64,000 nucleotides of DNA from Clostridium saccharobutylicum DSM 13864 (GCF_000473995.1 NC_022571.1:477501-541500); one strand, 5' to 3'; shown: positions 48,659-61,612, counted from the stretch's first letter. Notes: generated from the letters alone by a model not told the origin. Made by a program: numbers and translations.

Positions 48659-49708
48659 TTGAAGACAAAAGTTAGTGAAATTAAAAGTGTTAAAGAAGAT
48701 GAAGAGAAAATAAGGGAAGCAGCACAAATTATAAAAAATGGTGGACTTGTAGTTTTTCCAACAGAAACAGTTTATGGCTTAGGTGCAGATGCACTTAATA
48801 GTAAAGCTGTAGAAAAAATATTTAGCGCAAAGGGCAGACCACAAGATAATCCATTGATAATTCATGTTGCTTCAAAAAATATTGAATCATATGTTGAAGA
48901 AATTCCTGAAGTAGCTAATAAACTTATTGAAAAGTTTTGGCCAGGACCACTTACAATAATTTTGAAGAAGAAAGATATAGTTCCTAATGTCACTAGTGCA
49001 AATTTAAATTCAATTGGTGTTAGAATGCCAGATAATGAAATAGCTAGAAGGTTGATAGAGTTATCAAATACAACTATTGCAGCACCATCTGCTAATATAA
49101 GTGGAAGACCAAGTCCAACAGATTTACAAAGATGTATAGAGGATTTAGACGGCAAAGTAGACTGTATATTAGGTGGACCTCAAAGTGATGTAGGAGTTGA
49201 ATCGACTATAGTAGACTGCACTGTAGAGCCAGCACTAGTTTTACGACCAGGTGGAATTACATTAGAGATGCTAAAAGAAATAGATTCAAAAATTGAAATA
49301 GATAAAGCAATAATGCAGAAACCAAGTGAAAATTTAAAACCAAAGGCACCTGGAATGAAATATAGACATTATGCTCCAAAAGCTAAAGTGACAATAATTT
49401 CTGGTGAGAGAAAAAAAACTATTGAAAAAGTAAAAGACATGGTAAACTATAATATAGAAAAAGGTAAAAAAGTATGCATACTTACTGTTGAAGAAAATGA
49501 AAAAGAATATACTGAAGGAATTAAAATTGTTTTGGGAAGTATATCTAATTTATCGACGGTTGCTAAGAATTTGTTTGAAGCTTTAAGAAAATGTGATGAT
49601 TTAGGTGCAGACTTAATTTTAGCAGAAGGCTATGAACAAAAAGGTGTAGGGGTAGCTATTATGAATAGATTAAATAAAGCTGCTGGTTTTGATATTATTG
49701 AAGTATAA
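48659..49708 (+). CDS. L-threonylcarbamoyladenylate synthase, Sua5 type
   Basis: It makes threonylcarbamoyl-AMP from Thr, bicarbonate and ATP, the first step of tRNA t6A synthesis; TsaD at 11.7 kb does the transfer. The 349 residues comprise a YrdC domain (about 15-205, with PTETVYGLGADAL and KGRPQDNPLIIHV) and the Sua5 C-terminal domain (about 230-349), so it is the long Sua5/YwlC form rather than short TsaC. The linker SPGMKYRHYAP-like motif reads APGMKYRHYAPKA. The start is TTG 48659 after AAGAAGG. Confidence 0.93.
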   Translation: MKTKVSEIKSVKEDEEKIREAAQIIKNGGLVVFPTETVYGLGADALNSKAVEKIFSAKGRPQDNPLIIHVASKNIESYVEEIPEVANKLIEKFWPGPLTIILKKKDIVPNVTSANLNSIGVRMPDNEIARRLIELSNTTIAAPSANISGRPSPTDLQRCIEDLDGKVDCILGGPQSDVGVESTIVDCTVEPALVLRPGGITLEMLKEIDSKIEIDKAIMQKPSENLKPKAPGMKYRHYAPKAKVTIISGERKKTIEKVKDMVNYNIEKGKKVCILTVEENEKEYTEGIKIVLGSISNLSTVAKNLFEALRKCDDLGADLILAEGYEQKGVGVAIMNRLNKAAGFDIIEV

Positions 49709-49728
49709 CTTAGGGAGGATGATTTATA

Positions 49729-50178
49729 ATGAAAATTGCAATTGGATGCGACCATGGTGGATTCGAATTAAAAAATGAAATTATTAAATTCTTACAAAGT
49801 GAAAAATATGAAGTAAAGGATTTTGGAACATATTCAACAGATTCTTGTGACTATCCTGATATTGCATTTCCGGTAGCAGAAGCAGTAGCACAAAAAGAAT
49901 TTGAATTTGGCATATTAATATGCGGTACTGGAATAGGAATTGGCATAGCTGCAAATAAAGTTCCAGGAATTAGAGCAGCTTTGTGTTCAGATACTTTTAG
50001 TGCACATGCAACAAGAGAACATAATAATGCAAATATATTAACTATGGGACAAAGAGTTGTTGGAACAGGTCTTGCATTAGATATTGTAAATACTTTCTTA
50101 TCATCTAAATTTGAAGGCGATAGACATCAAAAGAGAATAGATAAAATATCTGAAATTGAAAAGAAGTATAGTAAATAA
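49729..50178 (+). CDS. rpiB: Ribose-5-phosphate isomerase B
   Basis: RpiB interconverts ribose 5-phosphate and ribulose 5-phosphate in the pentose phosphate pathway. The 149 residues match the RpiB/LacAB family. Diagnostic text includes IGCDHGGFELK at the start, and CGTGIGIGIAANK with the catalytic Cys near 65. GGGAGGAT precedes the ATG. It follows the Sua5-type gene by 20 bp and is likely co-transcribed. The 209 bp gap after it is A+T-rich without a clear site. Confidence 0.95.
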   Translation: MKIAIGCDHGGFELKNEIIKFLQSEKYEVKDFGTYSTDSCDYPDIAFPVAEAVAQKEFEFGILICGTGIGIGIAANKVPGIRAALCSDTFSAHATREHNNANILTMGQRVVGTGLALDIVNTFLSSKFEGDRHQKRIDKISEIEKKYSK

Positions 50179-50387
50179 AATTAAAGTATGTACTATTAAT
50201 TTAAATTGTAATATATATGATGAGGATTTTTTATAATTTAAAGTTAAAACTAGCAATTACAATAAAAAATATATTTTGATTAATTTTATATAATATATTA
50301 ATGTAACTGAATAAATAACTTAATTATGAAAATTCCTCGTATATAATAAAAAATAAAAGATAATATAAGTTTTGGAGGAATAATGAA

Positions 50388-51017
50388 ATGAGTAAAGTAA
50401 CAGAAATAAATCACCCGCTAATATTACATAAACTTGCATTTTTAAGAAATGAGAAAACAGGTTCAAAGGATTTTAGAAAATTAGTTGAAGAAATTTCTAT
50501 GTTAATGGCTTATGAAGTAACTAGAGACTTAAGTATGGAAGAAGTAGAAGTAAAAACTCCAGTTGCTGTAACTAAGTGTAAAATGCTTGCAGGTAAGAAG
50601 ATCGCTGTAGTACCTATATTAAGAGCTGGACTTGGAATGGTAGATGGTGTACTTAATTTAATTCCAGCAGCAAAAGTTGGTCATATTGGGCTATACAGAG
50701 ATGAGAAAACACTTCAACCAGTAGAATATTTCTGTAAATTACCACAAGATATCGCAGAAAGAGACATAATAGTTGTAGATCCAATGCTTGCAACAGGGGG
50801 ATCGTCTATAGATGCATTAACAATGCTTAAAAATAGAGGAGCTAAGAGTTTAAAGTTAATGTGCTTAGTAGGAGCTCCAGAAGGAATAGAAGCTATACAA
50901 AAAGCTCATCCAGATGTTGATATTTATTTAGCTTCAATAGATGAAAAGTTAAATGAAGACGGATATATAGTACCAGGACTTGGTGATGCTGGGGATAGAT
51001 TATTTGGGACTAAATAA
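50388..51017 (+). CDS. upp: Uracil phosphoribosyltransferase
   Basis: Upp salvages uracil to UMP with PRPP. The 209 residues match the family. The PRPP-binding loop is [15 protein letters not shown], and the uracil-binding C-terminal part has [22 protein letters not shown] precedes the ATG. Clostridial order rpiB-upp-dCMP deaminase is familiar. Confidence 0.97.
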   Translation: MSKVTEINHPLILHKLAFLRNEKTGSKDFRKLVEEISMLMAYEVTRDLSMEEVEVKTPVAVTKCKMLAGKKIAVVPILRAGLGMVDGVLNLIPAAKVGHIGLYRDEKTLQPVEYFCKLPQDIAERDIIVVDPMLATGGSSIDALTMLKNRGAKSLKLMCLVGAPEGIEAIQKAHPDVDIYLASIDEKLNEDGYIVPGLGDAGDRLFGTK

Positions 51018-51034
51018 TCTGATGCAAGAATAAA

Positions 51035-51138
51035 TGATGAATAATGAATGATGAAATCTCCTTTGGAGATTTCTTGAATTATATATTTTCTTAGGAATTA
51101 TGAAGTGATTTCAACCTCAAATCATTAATTATTCATCA
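51035..51138. repeat. Family C palindromic element between upp and the dCMP deaminase gene
   Basis: Arms 51035-51052 (TGATGAATAATGAATGAT) and 51121-51138 pair with one mismatch. Inside, GAAATCTCC and GGAGATTTC form a 9 bp hairpin at 51053-51073 that could terminate upp. The element is 104 bases and A+T-rich; only one clear copy is in the window. Confidence 0.6.
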
Positions 51139-51157
51139 ATTAATGTGGAGTGTAAAA

Positions 51158-51652
51158 ATGGAGAGACGTGATAAACATAATTATTATTTAGATATTGCTG
51201 AAACAGTTTTAGAAAGAGGAACTTGTTTAAGAAGAAATTATGGATCAATAATAGTTAAGAATGATGAAATTATTTCAACAGGATATACAGGAGCACCTAG
51301 AGGAAGAAAAAATTGTATAGATTTAAATACTTGTATAAGAGAAAAACTTCAAGTACCAAGAGGTACACATTATGAACTTTGCAGGAGTGTACATAGTGAA
51401 GCTAATGCTATTATTAGTGCTTCGAGAAGGGATATGATTGGTGCAACTTTATATCTAGTAGGTAAAGATGCAAAAAGTAAGGAATATGTTAGGGATGCTA
51501 ATTCATGTTCTATGTGTAAAAGATTGGTGATTAATTCGGGAATATCAAATGTAATCATAAGAGATTCGAAGGAAGAGTTTAGAGAAATACAAGTAGAATC
51601 ATGGATAGAAGATGATGATTCTTTGCAAATAACAAAAGATTTTGGGTATTAA
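51158..51652 (+). CDS. dCMP deaminase (ComEB-like)
   Basis: A zinc-dependent deoxycytidylate deaminase of 164 residues giving dUMP for dTMP synthesis. The zinc and catalytic motifs are HSEANAI and CSMCKR, with an extra Cys/His-rich insert (NCIDLNTCIREK) typical of this family. ATG 51158 is chosen because GGAG lies 7 bp before it; the ATG at 51143 lacks an RBS. Confidence 0.93.
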   Translation: MERRDKHNYYLDIAETVLERGTCLRRNYGSIIVKNDEIISTGYTGAPRGRKNCIDLNTCIREKLQVPRGTHYELCRSVHSEANAIISASRRDMIGATLYLVGKDAKSKEYVRDANSCSMCKRLVINSGISNVIIRDSKEEFREIQVESWIEDDDSLQITKDFGY

Positions 51653-51725
51653 ACTAGGATTTTAAATTTAACTTTTATTAGACTTTGTTATTAATCTATA
51701 ATAGCTTAAATTAGGAGGAAATAAA

Positions 51726-52877
51726 TTGAGTAAGAAGAAAATTATTACCATTTTTGGGACCAGACCAGAAGCTATAAAAATGGCACCTTTAGTTAAGGAG
51801 CTAGAAAGAAGAGAAGAAATTGAATCAAAAGTCTGTGTAACAGCTCAGCACAGAGAGATGTTAGATCAAGTTTTAGAATTATTTGATATAACACCAGACT
51901 TTGATTTAAATATAATGAAAACAAAACAAACTTTAACAGGTATTACTAATAAAGTTCTAGAAGGCTTAGAAGAAGTATTTAAAGAAGAAAAACCAGATAT
52001 GATATTAGTTCACGGAGATACTACAACTACGTTTGCAGGTGCGTTAGCTGCATTCTATCAACAAATTAGAGTTGGCCATGTGGAAGCAGGACTTAGAACT
52101 TTTAATAAATATTTTCCTTTTCCAGAAGAAATGAATAGAAAATTAACTGGTGGGTTAGCAGATTTACATTTTGCTCCAACTAAGGGCTCAAAAGAAAACC
52201 TTTTGAGAGAAGGAATTAATGAAAATGATATATATATTACAGGAAATACTGTAATTGATGCCATGAAACATACTGTTGAAGAAAATTACGTTTTTGAAAA
52301 TGATGAACTGAATAAGATTGACTTTAGCAAAAAGGTAATAATGATTACTGCTCATAGAAGAGAAAATTGGGGCGAAGGGATAGAAAATATTTGCAAAGCT
52401 CTAAATATTATAGTTGAACAAAATAAAGATGTAGAATTAGTATATTTAGTGCATTTAAATCCTGTTGTTAAGGATGTTGTATTTGAGAGACTTGGTGAAA
52501 AGGAAAGAATTCATTTATTATCACCATTGGATACTAAGGAAACTCATAATTTAATGAATAAATCATATATGATAATGACAGATTCAGGTGGTCTTCAAGA
52601 AGAAGCACCTCATTTAGGAAAACCAGTACTAGTATTAAGAGATGTTACTGAAAGACCAGAAGCTGTTGAAGCGGGTACTGTTAAATTAGTTGGTACTGAT
52701 GTAGAAAAAATAGTAAATGAGGCTAATGAACTGTTAAGAAACGAAAATGCTTATAATAAAATGAGCAAGGCTATAAATCCATATGGAGATGGAATAGCAT
52801 CAAAGAGAATAGCAGATGTTATATTAAATTATTTTGATTTATCATCAAGAACTATAGAAGAATTTAAAACTATCTAG
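51726..52877 (+). CDS. wecB: UDP-N-acetylglucosamine 2-epimerase (non-hydrolysing)
   Basis: It converts UDP-GlcNAc to UDP-ManNAc, used for wall teichoic acid linkage units and other surface glycans. The 383 residues match the WecB/MnaA family: TIFGTRPEAIKMAPLVKEL at the start, VHGDTTTTFA near 98, GHVEAGLRT near 117, and SGGLQEEAP near 290. The start is TTG 51726 after TTAGGAGGAA. It appears monocistronic and is followed by a long family B hairpin. Confidence 0.93.
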   Translation: MSKKKIITIFGTRPEAIKMAPLVKELERREEIESKVCVTAQHREMLDQVLELFDITPDFDLNIMKTKQTLTGITNKVLEGLEEVFKEEKPDMILVHGDTTTTFAGALAAFYQQIRVGHVEAGLRTFNKYFPFPEEMNRKLTGGLADLHFAPTKGSKENLLREGINENDIYITGNTVIDAMKHTVEENYVFENDELNKIDFSKKVIMITAHRRENWGEGIENICKALNIIVEQNKDVELVYLVHLNPVVKDVVFERLGEKERIHLLSPLDTKETHNLMNKSYMIMTDSGGLQEEAPHLGKPVLVLRDVTERPEAVEAGTVKLVGTDVEKIVNEANELLRNENAYNKMSKAINPYGDGIASKRIADVILNYFDLSSRTIEEFKTI

Positions 52878-52890
52878 AACTTATTGGAAT

Positions 52891-53070
52891 AATAATACTC
52901 TTTTGTTTCGGTTTCTAAGAAATTTTGATGGATGATTCTAAAGAATAGAAGTTGTACCCAAAATTCTAGCTTCAAAGTCAAGCTTTGAACTAGCAGATTT
53001 GGAACAACTTCTATTCTAAGAAACATAGCCATCAAAATTCCTTAGAAACACTTCACAAAAGAGTATTATT
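52891..53070. repeat. Family B long-hairpin repeat, copy 6 (most perfect)
   Basis: Outer arms 52891-52906 (AATAATACTCTTTTGT) and 53055-53070 are exact complements. The next arms (TCTAAGAAATTTTGATGG with CCATCAAAATTCCTTAGA) and AATAGAAGTTGT with ACAACTTCTATT extend pairing almost to an apex of CTAG...CTAG. Nearly the whole 180 bases fold back. It starts 14 bp after the 2-epimerase stop. Confidence 0.85.
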
Positions 53071-53164
53071 ATTTCTAGTAAAGATGTAAATTTAAGTTTA
53101 GTAAGTATGTATATCTATTCTAATTATTTATAAGATTAGTTTTTAGAGGTAATATTTATAGTAA

Positions 53165-53212
53165 AATAGTTCCCTTTCTTTCGGTTGGTTACATAATAAG
53201 TCTAAATACTAA
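53165..53212. repeat. Family B right-end fragment upstream of thlA
   Basis: AATAGTTCCCTTTCTTTCGG followed by TTGGTTACATAATAAGTCTA matches only the right arm and tail of family B. It lies close to the full copy at 52891, as the fragment at 17964 does beside its full copy. Confidence 0.6.
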
Positions 53213-53290
53213 GTTGTTTATCTATAAAGATAAAGATAAATTATGTTAAAAATTAATTGGAAACTTTGTTTAATATTTAACAATTTTCTC

Positions 53291-53319
53291 TTGATAAAAT
53301 AACTAGAAGTGGTTATAAT
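53291..53319 (+). promoter_or_regulatory. Sigma-A promoter of thlA
   Basis: TTGATA at 53291-53296, a 17 bp spacer and TATAAT at 53314-53319. The start codon is 64 bp downstream. The strong match fits the high expression usual for thiolase in solvent-forming clostridia. Confidence 0.8.
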
Positions 53320-53382
53320 TAAAGTATGTTAAGGATTTAACGAATTAATATATTTATTATAAAATTTTAGGAGGTCAAATAA

Positions 53383-54564
53383 ATGAGAGATGTAGTTATT
53401 GTAAGTGCAGTAAGAACAGCATTAGGAAGTTTTGGTGGAGCATTAAAAACAGTTCCAGCAGTAGACTTAGGAGCTTTAGTAATTAAAGAAGCTGTAAACA
53501 GAGCCGGAGTTAAACCAGAAGTAGTTGAAGAAGTTATCATGGGTAATGTAATTCAAGCAGGTCTTGGTCAAAACACTGCAAGACAAGCAGCAGTTAAATC
53601 AGGATTACCAGTTGAAGTTCCAGCTATGACAATAAATAAAGTTTGCGGATCAGGTTTAAGAGCAGTTAGTTTAGCAGCTCAAATGATTAAAGCTGGAGAT
53701 GCTGACGTTGTTGTTGCAGGTGGTATGGAAAACATGTCAGCTGCTCCATATGCATTAGATAAGGCAAGATGGGGACAAAGAATGGGCGACGGTAAATTAG
53801 TTGACACAATGATAAAAGATGGATTATGGGATGCATTCAATAACTACCATATGGGAGTTACAGCTGAAAATATAGCTAAAGAATGGGGATTAACTAGAGA
53901 AGAACAAGATGAATTTTCAGCAGCATCACAACAAAAAGCTGAAGCAGCAATTAAATCAGGAAGATTTAAAGATGAAATAGTACCAGTTGTTATCCCTCAA
54001 AGAAAAGGGGAACCAAAGGTATTTGATACAGATGAATTCCCAAGATTCGGAACAACTGTAGAAACTTTAGCTAAATTAAAACCAGCATTTATAAAAGATG
54101 GTACAGTAACTGCAGGTAATGCTTCAGGAATTAATGATGGGGCAGCAGCATTTGTTGTAATGAGTGCAGAAAAAGCTCAACAACTAGGACTTAAGCCATT
54201 AGCTAAAATTCTTTCTTATGGATCAAGGGGATTAGATCCAGCTATAATGGGATACGGACCATTCCATGCAACTAAGAAAGCTTTAGAAGCAGCTAACCTA
54301 ACTGTTGAAGATTTAGATTTAATCGAAGCTAATGAAGCTTTTGCAGCTCAAAGTTTAGCTGTTGCTAAAGATTTAAAATTCGATATGTCAAAAGTAAACG
54401 TAAATGGTGGAGCAATTGCTTTGGGTCATCCAGTAGGAGCATCAGGAGCAAGAATCTTAGTTACTCTTCTTCATGAAATGGAAAAGAGAGATGCTAAAAA
54501 GGGATTAGCAACACTTTGTATAGGTGGAGGAATGGGAACTGCACTTGTAGTTGAAAGAGTTTAA
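53383..54564 (+). CDS. thlA: Acetyl-CoA acetyltransferase (thiolase)
   Basis: It condenses two acetyl-CoA to acetoacetyl-CoA, the entry to butyrate, butanol and acetone formation. The 393 residues match biosynthetic thiolases. Catalytic residues are C88 in [11 protein letters not shown]349 in [10 protein letters not shown] and C379 in [16 protein letters not shown] is also present. Codon choice is visibly more regular than in neighbouring accessory genes, as for a highly expressed protein. RBS AGGAGGT and a consensus promoter precede it, and an intrinsic terminator follows, so it is monocistronic although the ATP synthase operon comes next. Confidence 0.97.
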   Translation: MRDVVIVSAVRTALGSFGGALKTVPAVDLGALVIKEAVNRAGVKPEVVEEVIMGNVIQAGLGQNTARQAAVKSGLPVEVPAMTINKVCGSGLRAVSLAAQMIKAGDADVVVAGGMENMSAAPYALDKARWGQRMGDGKLVDTMIKDGLWDAFNNYHMGVTAENIAKEWGLTREEQDEFSAASQQKAEAAIKSGRFKDEIVPVVIPQRKGEPKVFDTDEFPRFGTTVETLAKLKPAFIKDGTVTAGNASGINDGAAAFVVMSAEKAQQLGLKPLAKILSYGSRGLDPAIMGYGPFHATKKALEAANLTVEDLDLIEANEAFAAQSLAVAKDLKFDMSKVNVNGGAIALGHPVGASGARILVTLLHEMEKRDAKKGLATLCIGGGMGTALVVERV

Positions 54565-54590
54565 TAGAAGTTAATATGCCTTTTTAAAGT

Positions 54591-54636
54591 GCTATCTTGA
54601 AGTAGTAAAAAAATTCTATTTCAAGATAGCTTCTTT
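54591..54636 (+). terminator. Intrinsic terminator of thlA
   Basis: GCTATCTTGAA (54591-54601) pairs perfectly with 54620-54630, with inner TAG/CTA. TTCTTTTT follows. Confidence 0.9.
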
Positions 54637-55381
54637 TTATAAAAAGCGATTTAGAGTTTATGTATTATGGCATAGACAAATTGTATGATAAAATTTAAAA
54701 TAATACATATTTTTATAGTTAAGTAAAAAAGTAAAATATATAATGCAAGATTAAGGCTTTTTATGAATTTAAGAAAACGATTTAGCTTTAGAAAAGGATA
54801 AGATTATTTAGATATTAATAAAATATAATATAGAATTAATGAAAAAGTGTTTTTGTTAATAACATTAAACCGGAGTGTAAGTACAGCAATCTTTGATTTG
54901 TATTATAAAATCAAGGAATACTGAGAATACTTTTATATGTATAGTCAGTATAAAAGTTATTAATTATGTACAGTAATGGATTATTTTATAAAAAATATTG
55001 AATTACGAACAATTTTTGTATTCATCAGTATAAAAAAGATTACAATACAAAAAATAGTATTAAAAAATAAAAAACGTTATTTTTCACCAAATTTCGTGAT
55101 AATTTTAGCTTAGCATAGCAAATGTCATAATAAAAAGTTCAATAAAAATAGGATAAAGTCTGTTCTTGTTGCTGAATATTCTGAAAAATGCATGTTTAAA
55201 TTTTTAAAATTTCATTATTTAAGAAAATTAGAGAAAAACTGTGAAATTGCTAAGTATTTTATAGAATGTGTAAGATAAAATTGATATAAGAACAAAATGA
55301 GCATATTTTACTATAAAATGCTGTTTTATTAAAGATAAATATAAAGATATAATTATTTTTATTGAGGGAAGGGGGTTATAT
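54637..55381. other. Long A+T-rich region upstream of the ATP synthase operon
   Basis: About 745 bp without a convincing gene. Small hairpins are visible, such as TTTGATTT with AAATCAAG near 54892-54916 and ATACTTTTATA with TATAAAAG near 54928-54958. I see no family A or B element and no recognised riboswitch. The operon promoter should lie in its right part, but several A+T-rich candidates are equal. Confidence 0.4.
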
Positions 55382-55744
55382 ATGAAAAAAGAGATGAATA
55401 AACTACTTCTTCAAATGGTAAAATATGATTTAGGAAGTGGATTATTGATATCTTTGATGATAATATTAATTTCCACCTTCATAAATGCAGGAATCTATAT
55501 GGCTGGCATGTGTGCATCATTAATAAATTTCTTGATAAGTGGGTATGTAGTTAGAAATTGTCTTACAAAAAGTAGGGCATGGATTATTCTGGTAACATAT
55601 TTTTTAAGAATGGGATTCATAATTCTAACAATATTGCCTTTTGTAAAAAATATCCAATATATGATTTGTTATATGCTTGGATTTTGTTCACATTATGTTC
55701 TGCTAATAGGATTAAATATAATGAGAAGGAAAGGAAGTGTTTAA
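55382..55744 (+). CDS. atpI: ATP synthase protein I
   Basis: A 120-residue, very hydrophobic protein with about four membrane segments (near 13-33, 38-58, 67-90 and 95-112), first gene of the operon as AtpI usually is. AtpI helps assemble the c-ring and is not essential. AAGGGGGT precedes the ATG. Sequence conservation of AtpI is low, so the call rests mainly on position and topology. Confidence 0.85.
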   Translation: MKKEMNKLLLQMVKYDLGSGLLISLMIILISTFINAGIYMAGMCASLINFLISGYVVRNCLTKSRAWIILVTYFLRMGFIILTILPFVKNIQYMICYMLGFCSHYVLLIGLNIMRRKGSV

Positions 55745-55746
55745 AA

Positions 55747-56430
55747 TTGGAGATTACGCCTATACCTATATGGTCGCCTGAAATTTTTGGCTATACAATA
55801 GACATTACAGCAGGTATAATAATCCAATGGGCTGTTATTGTAATTTTAGGTATAGCTGCTTATGCATTAACAAGAAATCTAAAGTTAAAACCAACTAAAA
55901 CCCAAGCTGCTGTAGAGAATGTATATCAAACCGTAAGAGATTTCATAGTTGGCACTATGGGTGAAGAGTATGAATCATTTGTACCATATATAGGAACATT
56001 AATGATTTATCTGTTGGCTCTTAACTGGACTGGTGTGCTAGGTTTGAAACCACCTACATATGATGTTAGTGTAACAGCGTCATTTGCATTAGTTACATTT
56101 TTTGTTGTAAATATAAATGCAATTAGAAAAAATGGAATTCTTGGTTATGGAAAAGCATTTTTTCATCCGTTTTGGCCTATGTTACCACTTAACTTATTAG
56201 AAAGAGTGCTATTACCAGTAACATTAGCACTTAGACTTTTTGGTAATATGTGTGCAGCTGTAGTATTGGTAGAAATAGTTTATAACTTGTTAGGATCAAT
56301 ATCAATTATTGCAGAATTAGGATTACCAATTATAGTGCATGGTTATTTTGATTTATTTGATGGAGTACTTCAAATGATAGTATTTGCAATGTTAACTATG
56401 ATTAATATTAAAAATATCGCAGAAGAGTAA
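55747..56430 (+). CDS. atpB: ATP synthase F0 subunit a
   Basis: The membrane subunit a forms the ion half-channels. The 227-residue protein has five to six membrane segments. The essential Arg is R163 in LALRLFGN, and LPLNLLERV precedes it. The start is TTG 55747, two bases after the atpI stop, with AGGAAG as RBS; an ATG-led longer frame starting at 55579 inside atpI is not supported. Short subunit a of this length is usual in clostridia. Confidence 0.94.
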   Translation: MEITPIPIWSPEIFGYTIDITAGIIIQWAVIVILGIAAYALTRNLKLKPTKTQAAVENVYQTVRDFIVGTMGEEYESFVPYIGTLMIYLLALNWTGVLGLKPPTYDVSVTASFALVTFFVVNINAIRKNGILGYGKAFFHPFWPMLPLNLLERVLLPVTLALRLFGNMCAAVVLVEIVYNLLGSISIIAELGLPIIVHGYFDLFDGVLQMIVFAMLTMINIKNIAEE

Positions 56431-56473
56431 AGTTAAAAAACAAATTTTTATAAAGAATTAAGGAGGAACTATA

Positions 56474-56689
56474 ATGAGTTTTGGAATTTTAGCAGCAGGT
56501 ATAGCTGTATTATCTGGTATTGGAGCAGGAGCAGGTATTGGTATAGCTGCAGGAAAGGCAATTGAAGCAGTGGCAAGACAACCAGAAGCACAACCAAGAA
56601 TAATGACATTTTTCCTTTTAGGTGCAGCACTGGCAGAAACAACTGCAATCTATGGATTAGTAATGGCATTTATAGTAATGGGTAAATAA
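56474..56689 (+). CDS. atpE: ATP synthase F0 subunit c
   Basis: A 71-residue hairpin of two membrane helices joined by the polar loop ARQPEA. The ion-binding carboxylate is E55 in ALAETTAIYG. In sodium-type c subunits a Gln sits in helix 1 (GxGQG pattern); here that place is I22 in GAGIGIA, which argues for proton coupling although ETT follows. AAGGAGGAA precedes the ATG. Confidence 0.96.
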   Translation: MSFGILAAGIAVLSGIGAGAGIGIAAGKAIEAVARQPEAQPRIMTFFLLGAALAETTAIYGLVMAFIVMGK

Positions 56690-56753
56690 TAGCTAAATAT
56701 GAGTTCGTATGAGTTAATTGTATTGACTCCGAAGGGAGGATATAGATAAAGTT

Positions 56754-57233
56754 ATGGAAGTTAGATTGTCAACATTAATAATGACTTGGATCAATTTTGC
56801 CATTATAATTTTACTTTTAAGACATTTCTTTTGGAATAAACTAAAAGGAATAATTGAAGAAAGACAAAATCTTATAAATCAAAAGATATCTAAAGCAGAC
56901 GAAGATGCTGAAAAAGCCAGAATGTATTTAGTTAAAAATGAACAAATCTTGCAATCAGCTAAAGAAGAAGGTAAGAAAATTACTGAAAGACAAAAGGAAA
57001 AAGGCGATAAACTTTATGATGAAATTGTTAGTAACGCTAAAGCAGAAGCAAGTTCATTAAAAGAAAGAGCTAGCTTAGAAATCGAAAGAGAAAAACAAAA
57101 AGCAGAATTTGAGATTAAAAAGCAAGCTATAGATTTAGCTGTAGAACTTTCAGTTAAAGCTTTAAGTCAAAAGATAGATGAAGAAACACATAGAAAACTT
57201 ATCGGTGATTTCATTGCTAAGGTAGGTATGTAA
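56754..57233 (+). CDS. atpF: ATP synthase F0 subunit b
   Basis: A 159-residue peripheral stalk protein with one N-terminal membrane helix (about 7-27) and a long charged helix rich in Lys and Glu that should form the b2 coiled coil. GGGAGGAT lies about 12 bp before the ATG. The atpH start is 2 bp after its stop. Confidence 0.94.
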   Translation: MEVRLSTLIMTWINFAIIILLLRHFFWNKLKGIIEERQNLINQKISKADEDAEKARMYLVKNEQILQSAKEEGKKITERQKEKGDKLYDEIVSNAKAEASSLKERASLEIEREKQKAEFEIKKQAIDLAVELSVKALSQKIDEETHRKLIGDFIAKVGM

Positions 57234-57235
57234 TT

Positions 57236-57775
57236 ATGTATGAATATTTAGATAGACGATATGCTTTAGCGCTTTATGAAATGGCTGAAAAACGAGATAA
57301 AGTTGATGAATATTTAAAAGACTTAAGAGAAATTTGTGATTTGATACAAAATAATCAAGAGTTTTTTGAAGTAATCAAACACCCTCAAATTAATACAAAG
57401 AAAAAGAAAGAACTTTTTGTTCAAGTATTTAAGGGTAAAATTGATGAAGAATTATTATCTTTTTTAATTCTTTTAATTGAGAAGAGTAGAATACTTAATT
57501 TAGCAGAAATATTATACCAGATGGAAAATATTGATCTGGAAAGAAAAAATACTGTTAGAGGTGTAGTTAAAACTGCTGTATCAATTTTACCAGAAGAATT
57601 AGAAAAATTAAAAAATATTTTTGAAAAGAAGTATGATAAAAATATTATATTCAGTACTGAAGTAGATGAAAGCATTTTAGGCGGAGTTTACGTAAAAATT
57701 GGAAATGATGTTATTGATGATACTGTTAAGTCAAAAGTAGAAGAAATGAAAGAGTTAATGCTTAAGAAAGAATAG
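57236..57775 (+). CDS. atpH: ATP synthase F1 subunit delta
   Basis: A 179-residue stalk protein linking F1 to subunit b. [13 protein letters not shown] near the start and the late [21 protein letters not shown] are family hallmarks. It starts 2 bp after atpF and is followed by atpA after 10 bp. Confidence 0.95.
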   Translation: MYEYLDRRYALALYEMAEKRDKVDEYLKDLREICDLIQNNQEFFEVIKHPQINTKKKKELFVQVFKGKIDEELLSFLILLIEKSRILNLAEILYQMENIDLERKNTVRGVVKTAVSILPEELEKLKNIFEKKYDKNIIFSTEVDESILGGVYVKIGNDVIDDTVKSKVEEMKELMLKKE

Positions 57776-57785
57776 AGGTGAATCC

Positions 57786-59300
57786 ATGAATATTAAACCA
57801 GAAGAAATAACTTCTATTATCAAAAAAGAAATAGAAAAATACGAAAAACAAATTAAAACAGTAGATTCTGGTACTATAATCCAAGTTGGAGATGGTGTTT
57901 CAAGAATTTATGGATTGGATAATTGTATAGCAGGGGAATTATTAGAGTTCCCTAATGATGTATATGGAATGGCTTTAAACCTTGAACAAGATAATGTAGG
58001 TTGCGTTCTTTTAGGATCTGAAGAAGGAATAAAAGAAGGAGACATAGTTAAAGGAACAGGTAAAGTTGTTGAAGTGCCAGTTGGAGACGGTATGATTGGT
58101 AGAGTTGTTAATGCATTAGGATTACCAATCGATGGTAAAGGACCAATACATACAACTGAAACTAGAGCTGTTGAAATTCCAGCTCCTAGCATAATAGACA
58201 GAAGTTCAGTTAACGAACCATTACAAACAGGAATTAAAGCTATCGATTCAATGATTCCAATCGGTAAGGGACAAAGAGAACTTATCATAGGAGATAGACA
58301 AACAGGTAAAACAGCGATAGGTATAGATACTATAATAAACCAAAAGGGTAAAGATGTTATCTGTATATATGTAGCTATAGGTCAAAAACAATCTACAGTT
58401 GCTCACATAGTGAATACTTTCACTGAAATGGGTGCTATGGATTATAGCATCGTAGTTAGTGCTACAGCAGCAGATTCAGCACCATTACAATATCTTGCAC
58501 CATATGCTGGATGTACTATTGGTGAACATTTCATGAATCAAGGAAAGGACGTATTGATTATATACGATGATCTTTCTAAACATGCGGTAGCTTATAGAGC
58601 TATGTCATTATTACTTAAGAGACCACCAGGCAGAGAAGCTTATCCAGGAGATGTTTTCTATATTCATTCAAGATTACTTGAAAGAGCAGCTAAATTATCT
58701 AAAGAATTAGGCGGCGGATCATTAACAGCTCTTCCTATTATAGAAACACAAGCTGGAGACGTTACAGCTTACATACCAACAAACGTTATATCTATTACAG
58801 ATGGTCAAATATTCTTAGAATCAGAGTTATTCTATGCAGGACAAAGACCAGCCGTAAATGCAGGTATATCAGTATCCAGAGTTGGTGGTAGTGCACAAAT
58901 TAAAGCTATGAAGCAAGTAAGTGGTACATTAAGACTAGAACTTGCACAATATAGAGAACTTGAAGCTTTCACTCAATTCGGATCTGACCTAGATAGTGAC
59001 TCTACTAGAAGACTTGAAAAAGGTAAGAGACTAGTTGAAATATTAAAGCAAGATCAATACAAACCAATGGAAGTAGGAAAGCAAATTGCAATATTATATG
59101 CTGCAGTTAATGATTTCTTATCAGACATTAAGGTTAGTGATATAAAGAAATTCGAAAAAGAATTCTTAGAATATATGGATACTCACTATAGAGAAGTTGA
59201 GAAAACAATTATTACAGGAAAAACTCTAACAGATGAAGTTAAGACTATGTTAGAAAAAGCAATAGTTGAATTCAAAAAGATATTTTTACAAGAAGCATAG
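57786..59300 (+). CDS. atpA: ATP synthase F1 subunit alpha
   Basis: The non-catalytic nucleotide-binding subunit of F1, 504 residues. The P-loop GDRQTGKT is at 169-176; [18 protein letters not shown] and the signature [17 protein letters not shown] are present. GAGGTGAA precedes the ATG. Confidence 0.98.
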   Translation: MNIKPEEITSIIKKEIEKYEKQIKTVDSGTIIQVGDGVSRIYGLDNCIAGELLEFPNDVYGMALNLEQDNVGCVLLGSEEGIKEGDIVKGTGKVVEVPVGDGMIGRVVNALGLPIDGKGPIHTTETRAVEIPAPSIIDRSSVNEPLQTGIKAIDSMIPIGKGQRELIIGDRQTGKTAIGIDTIINQKGKDVICIYVAIGQKQSTVAHIVNTFTEMGAMDYSIVVSATAADSAPLQYLAPYAGCTIGEHFMNQGKDVLIIYDDLSKHAVAYRAMSLLLKRPPGREAYPGDVFYIHSRLLERAAKLSKELGGGSLTALPIIETQAGDVTAYIPTNVISITDGQIFLESELFYAGQRPAVNAGISVSRVGGSAQIKAMKQVSGTLRLELAQYRELEAFTQFGSDLDSDSTRRLEKGKRLVEILKQDQYKPMEVGKQIAILYAAVNDFLSDIKVSDIKKFEKEFLEYMDTHYREVEKTIITGKTLTDEVKTMLEKAIVEFKKIFLQEA

Positions 59301-59340
59301 CTTAATTTTAAGCTATGCCCTTCTTTAGGAGGTGGAAATC

Positions 59341-61598
<2,258 letters not shown>

Positions 61599-61612
61599 GG
61601 GGATGAGCAATA

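Noticed and set aside
56474-56689. Sodium-coupled ATP synthase
   Set aside because: ETT after the ion-binding Glu is suggestive, but the helix 1 Gln of sodium-type c subunits is replaced by Ile 22.
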